A stretch of 64,000 nucleotides of DNA from Corynebacterium pseudogenitalium (GTDB taxonomy: Bacteria; Actinomycetota; Actinomycetes; Mycobacteriales; Mycobacteriaceae). How positions within the stretch are numbered: position 1 is the stretch's first letter; each line of letters starts with the position of its first letter. Both the position numbers and the translations under genes were made by a program. The stretch spans positions 2,046,001 through 2,110,000 of the forward strand of contig NZ_CP072934.1 in the NCBI RefSeq assembly GCF_024453815.1. Reading direction: 5' to 3'. Shown here one piece after another: positions 62,444-64,000 of this stretch. The notes beneath the pieces are model-generated. The model ran no database searches. It saw only the letters and a program-made list of their open reading frames with translations, and had not been told where the DNA came from.

Positions 62444-64000
62444 CTACCCGCAGCGGACGATGGGCTGCGGGTCGTAGACCGTGGTGGTGGTTTCGCGGCT
62501 GAGTTCGTTGCCGGCGAGGTCGGTGATCACGCGGGTGTCGGAGGTGGTGAAGCCGGGGGCGCCGCCGGACGGGGCGCAGTCGGGGCCGGTGACTGTGCGG
62601 GGTTGTGGCTGGGTGTAGGCCCAGCGTCCGCCGTTGATGGACTGCACGTTGACGGTCTTGACGCCCATGAGGCTGACGGTGATGTTGCCGCCGCCGTAGT
62701 TGGTGACGATTTTGACGGGGTGGTTGCTGTCGTTGCGGAAGGCGAGGTCGATGGCGCCTTCGTAGACGGTGGCTTCGCGCCCGGCTGGGTAGCGGGAGAT
62801 GTAGTAGGAGTGTGGGGTGGAGGCGACGTCGGTCATGCCGGCGAAGTAGGCGGCGTTGTAGAGGGTGGTGGCGAATTGGGAGATGCCTCCGCCGACGGCG
62901 GTGCCGCCGCGACCGTTGATGATGATGCCGGATTCAACGTAGCCCTGGGCGGTGCCGCGGGGACCGGTGTAGCCGTTGAGGGAGAACGTTTCGCCAGGGT
63001 TGACGATGGCGCCGTTGACGGTGTTGGCCACGATGCGGATGTTTTCGCCGGAGGCGCCACTGAAGCCGCCGGTGGTGAAGGAGCCGACGGTGTCGTTGAA
63101 GGTGGCTTGTTCGGCGTCGGCGGTGGTGAAGGCGGCGGGGACGTCTTTGTAGGTGGCGTCCCAGGTGCGGTCGGCGTCGTGGAGGAGGCGGTCGTCGAAG
63201 CCTTTGAAGGTGGCGTCCCAGTCGACGTTGATGCCGTCGACGGAGGGTTCGATGCCGCCGCTGGTGAGTACCCGGGCGTTCTTGGCCTCGACTTCGGACT
63301 CGTGCAGCTGCTCGCCGAGGATGGCGCCGGCTGCCTTGTGGTCCACGACGGGTTTCAGGACCTCGTCGAAGTGGAGGATCTCGCCGATGCGTTCCTTCGG
63401 GATCACGGCTGTGACATCTTCGCGGCCGTTGACGGTGAGTGGCCCGGAGAGGGCACGGTGGACCGGGCCGTCCATCGCTTCCTTGAGAGCAGGAGCGCCG
63501 ATGCGCGGCGCTATTGGTTGCGGCTCAACGGTGACGCCGTCTGGGTTGAGCCAGTGGGCGGTCAGCTGGGTGCGCAGCGCGTCGGCGGGCACGTCCTGGC
63601 CGTCCTCGGGGGTGCGTTCGCGGGCGGTGCCGCCTTCGAGGGTGATGGCGGCGTTGACGGGGTCGCGGTGCAGTTCTTTTTGCAGGCGGGTGATTTCTGG
63701 GGCGAGTTTCGCGTCGTCGACGCTGGGGACGACGGCCACTTCGTGCTCGCGGATCAGGCCGCTGAGGCGCTCAATCGGGCTTGCGGACTGCAGCCCGGCC
63801 GCCTCCACGGTCGCCAAGTAGTCGATGCCGAGCCCGGCGCGCTGCGGCACCACTTCGGCGCGCTCGGGCCCGGAGGTGACGGTGATGGGGCGTGAGGGGG
63901 CGTCGCCAAGCTGGGCTTTGAGCTCGGCTTCTGCTTCCTGCGGGGTGAGTCCGCCGATGGCGACGCCGCCGACGGTGGTGCCGCGCGGCACGTGGCCGCG
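62444..64000 (-). CDS. VanW-family protein (N-terminus beyond window)
   Basis: 519 residues are visible; the start, probably with a membrane anchor, lies outside. RGHVPRGTTVGGVAIGGLT at the edge marks the first peptidoglycan-binding-4/YoaR-like domain, a second lies around residues 130-230, and the VanW domain follows: NIRIVANTVNGAIVNPGETFSLNGYTG, GGGISQFATTLYNAAYFAG, SYYISRYPAGREATV. Such proteins are anchored in the envelope; the molecular function of VanW is unresolved. The C-terminus YDPQPIVRCG ends just before copy 5 of the 74-nt repeat. Confidence 0.93.
   Translation of the reverse strand, partial: RGHVPRGTTVGGVAIGGLTPQEAEAELKAQLGDAPSRPITVTSGPERAEVVPQRAGLGIDYLATVEAAGLQSASPIERLSGLIREHEVAVVPSVDDAKLAPEITRLQKELHRDPVNAAITLEGGTARERTPEDGQDVPADALRTQLTAHWLNPDGVTVEPQPIAPRIGAPALKEAMDGPVHRALSGPLTVNGREDVTAVIPKERIGEILHFDEVLKPVVDHKAAGAILGEQLHESEVEAKNARVLTSGGIEPSVDGINVDWDATFKGFDDRLLHDADRTWDATYKDVPAAFTTADAEQATFNDTVGSFTTGGFSGASGENIRIVANTVNGAIVNPGETFSLNGYTGPRGTAQGYVESGIIINGRGGTAVGGGISQFATTLYNAAYFAGMTDVASTPHSYYISRYPAGREATVYEGAIDLAFRNDSNHPVKIVTNYGGGNITVSLMGVKTVNVQSINGGRWAYTQPQPRTVTGPDCAPSGGAPGFTTSDTRVITDLAGNELSRETTTTVYDPQPIVRCG

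Overview
This window is chromosomal DNA of a Corynebacterium or close relative. The support is: high G+C; a dnaK-grpE-dnaJ-hspR operon with an HspR (HAIR) operator; SigH-type promoters before clpB and dnaK; a DtxR box before an iron-type ABC operon; many genes that look leaderless; and housekeeping neighbourhoods familiar from corynebacteria (purA, fba, pyrE-clpB, pqo, alaT-ugd-dcd). The species cannot be named from the sequence alone.

1-16.3 kb: three giant secreted surface proteins on the minus strand, clearly paralogous. The first runs off the left edge and carries seven perfect 267-bp tandem repeats; a 12-nt C:G homopolymer lies upstream of it. The second has six YPDG/Rib-like repeats. 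The second and third end in the same unusual two-helix, two-cysteine C-terminal module. Between the second and third lies a three-gene set resembling a toxin-antitoxin-chaperone module: a frameshifted toxin, an HTH antitoxin and a SecB-like protein.

16.3-31 kb: mostly minus-strand housekeeping. A PurT-related ATP-grasp protein, purA, a FUSC transporter, a RelBE-type pair with a palindromic operator on its start codon, fba, then an ordered run GH76 - TrmH - pyrE - membrane protein - sulfurtransferase - DUF4265 - clpB.

31-38 kb: GltS, a degenerate flavohaemoprotein-like protein, a nitrilase, a WXG-like/DUF1023 pair and pyruvate:quinone oxidoreductase. 38-41 kb: an AbiE toxin-antitoxin operon flanked by two 287-bp direct repeats. 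41-45 kb: the DnaK operon.

45-55 kb: AI-2E family exporter, FprA, secreted serine protease, Na/phosphate cotransporter, DUF1707 protein, AlaT, UDP-glucose dehydrogenase with Dcd, secreted lipase, tRNA-Gly. 55.2-62.2 kb: a segment bounded by 17-bp inverted repeats that starts just after the tRNA. It holds an iron (DtxR)-controlled operon combining an exporter-fold heterodimeric ABC pair with a complete ECF transporter. The right edge is a VanW-domain protein that is cut by the window.

Two families of dispersed palindromes run through the intergenic regions. One is 74-75 nt, with five copies at four loci. The other has 25-27-bp arms, with two copies, each just downstream of a transporter gene.
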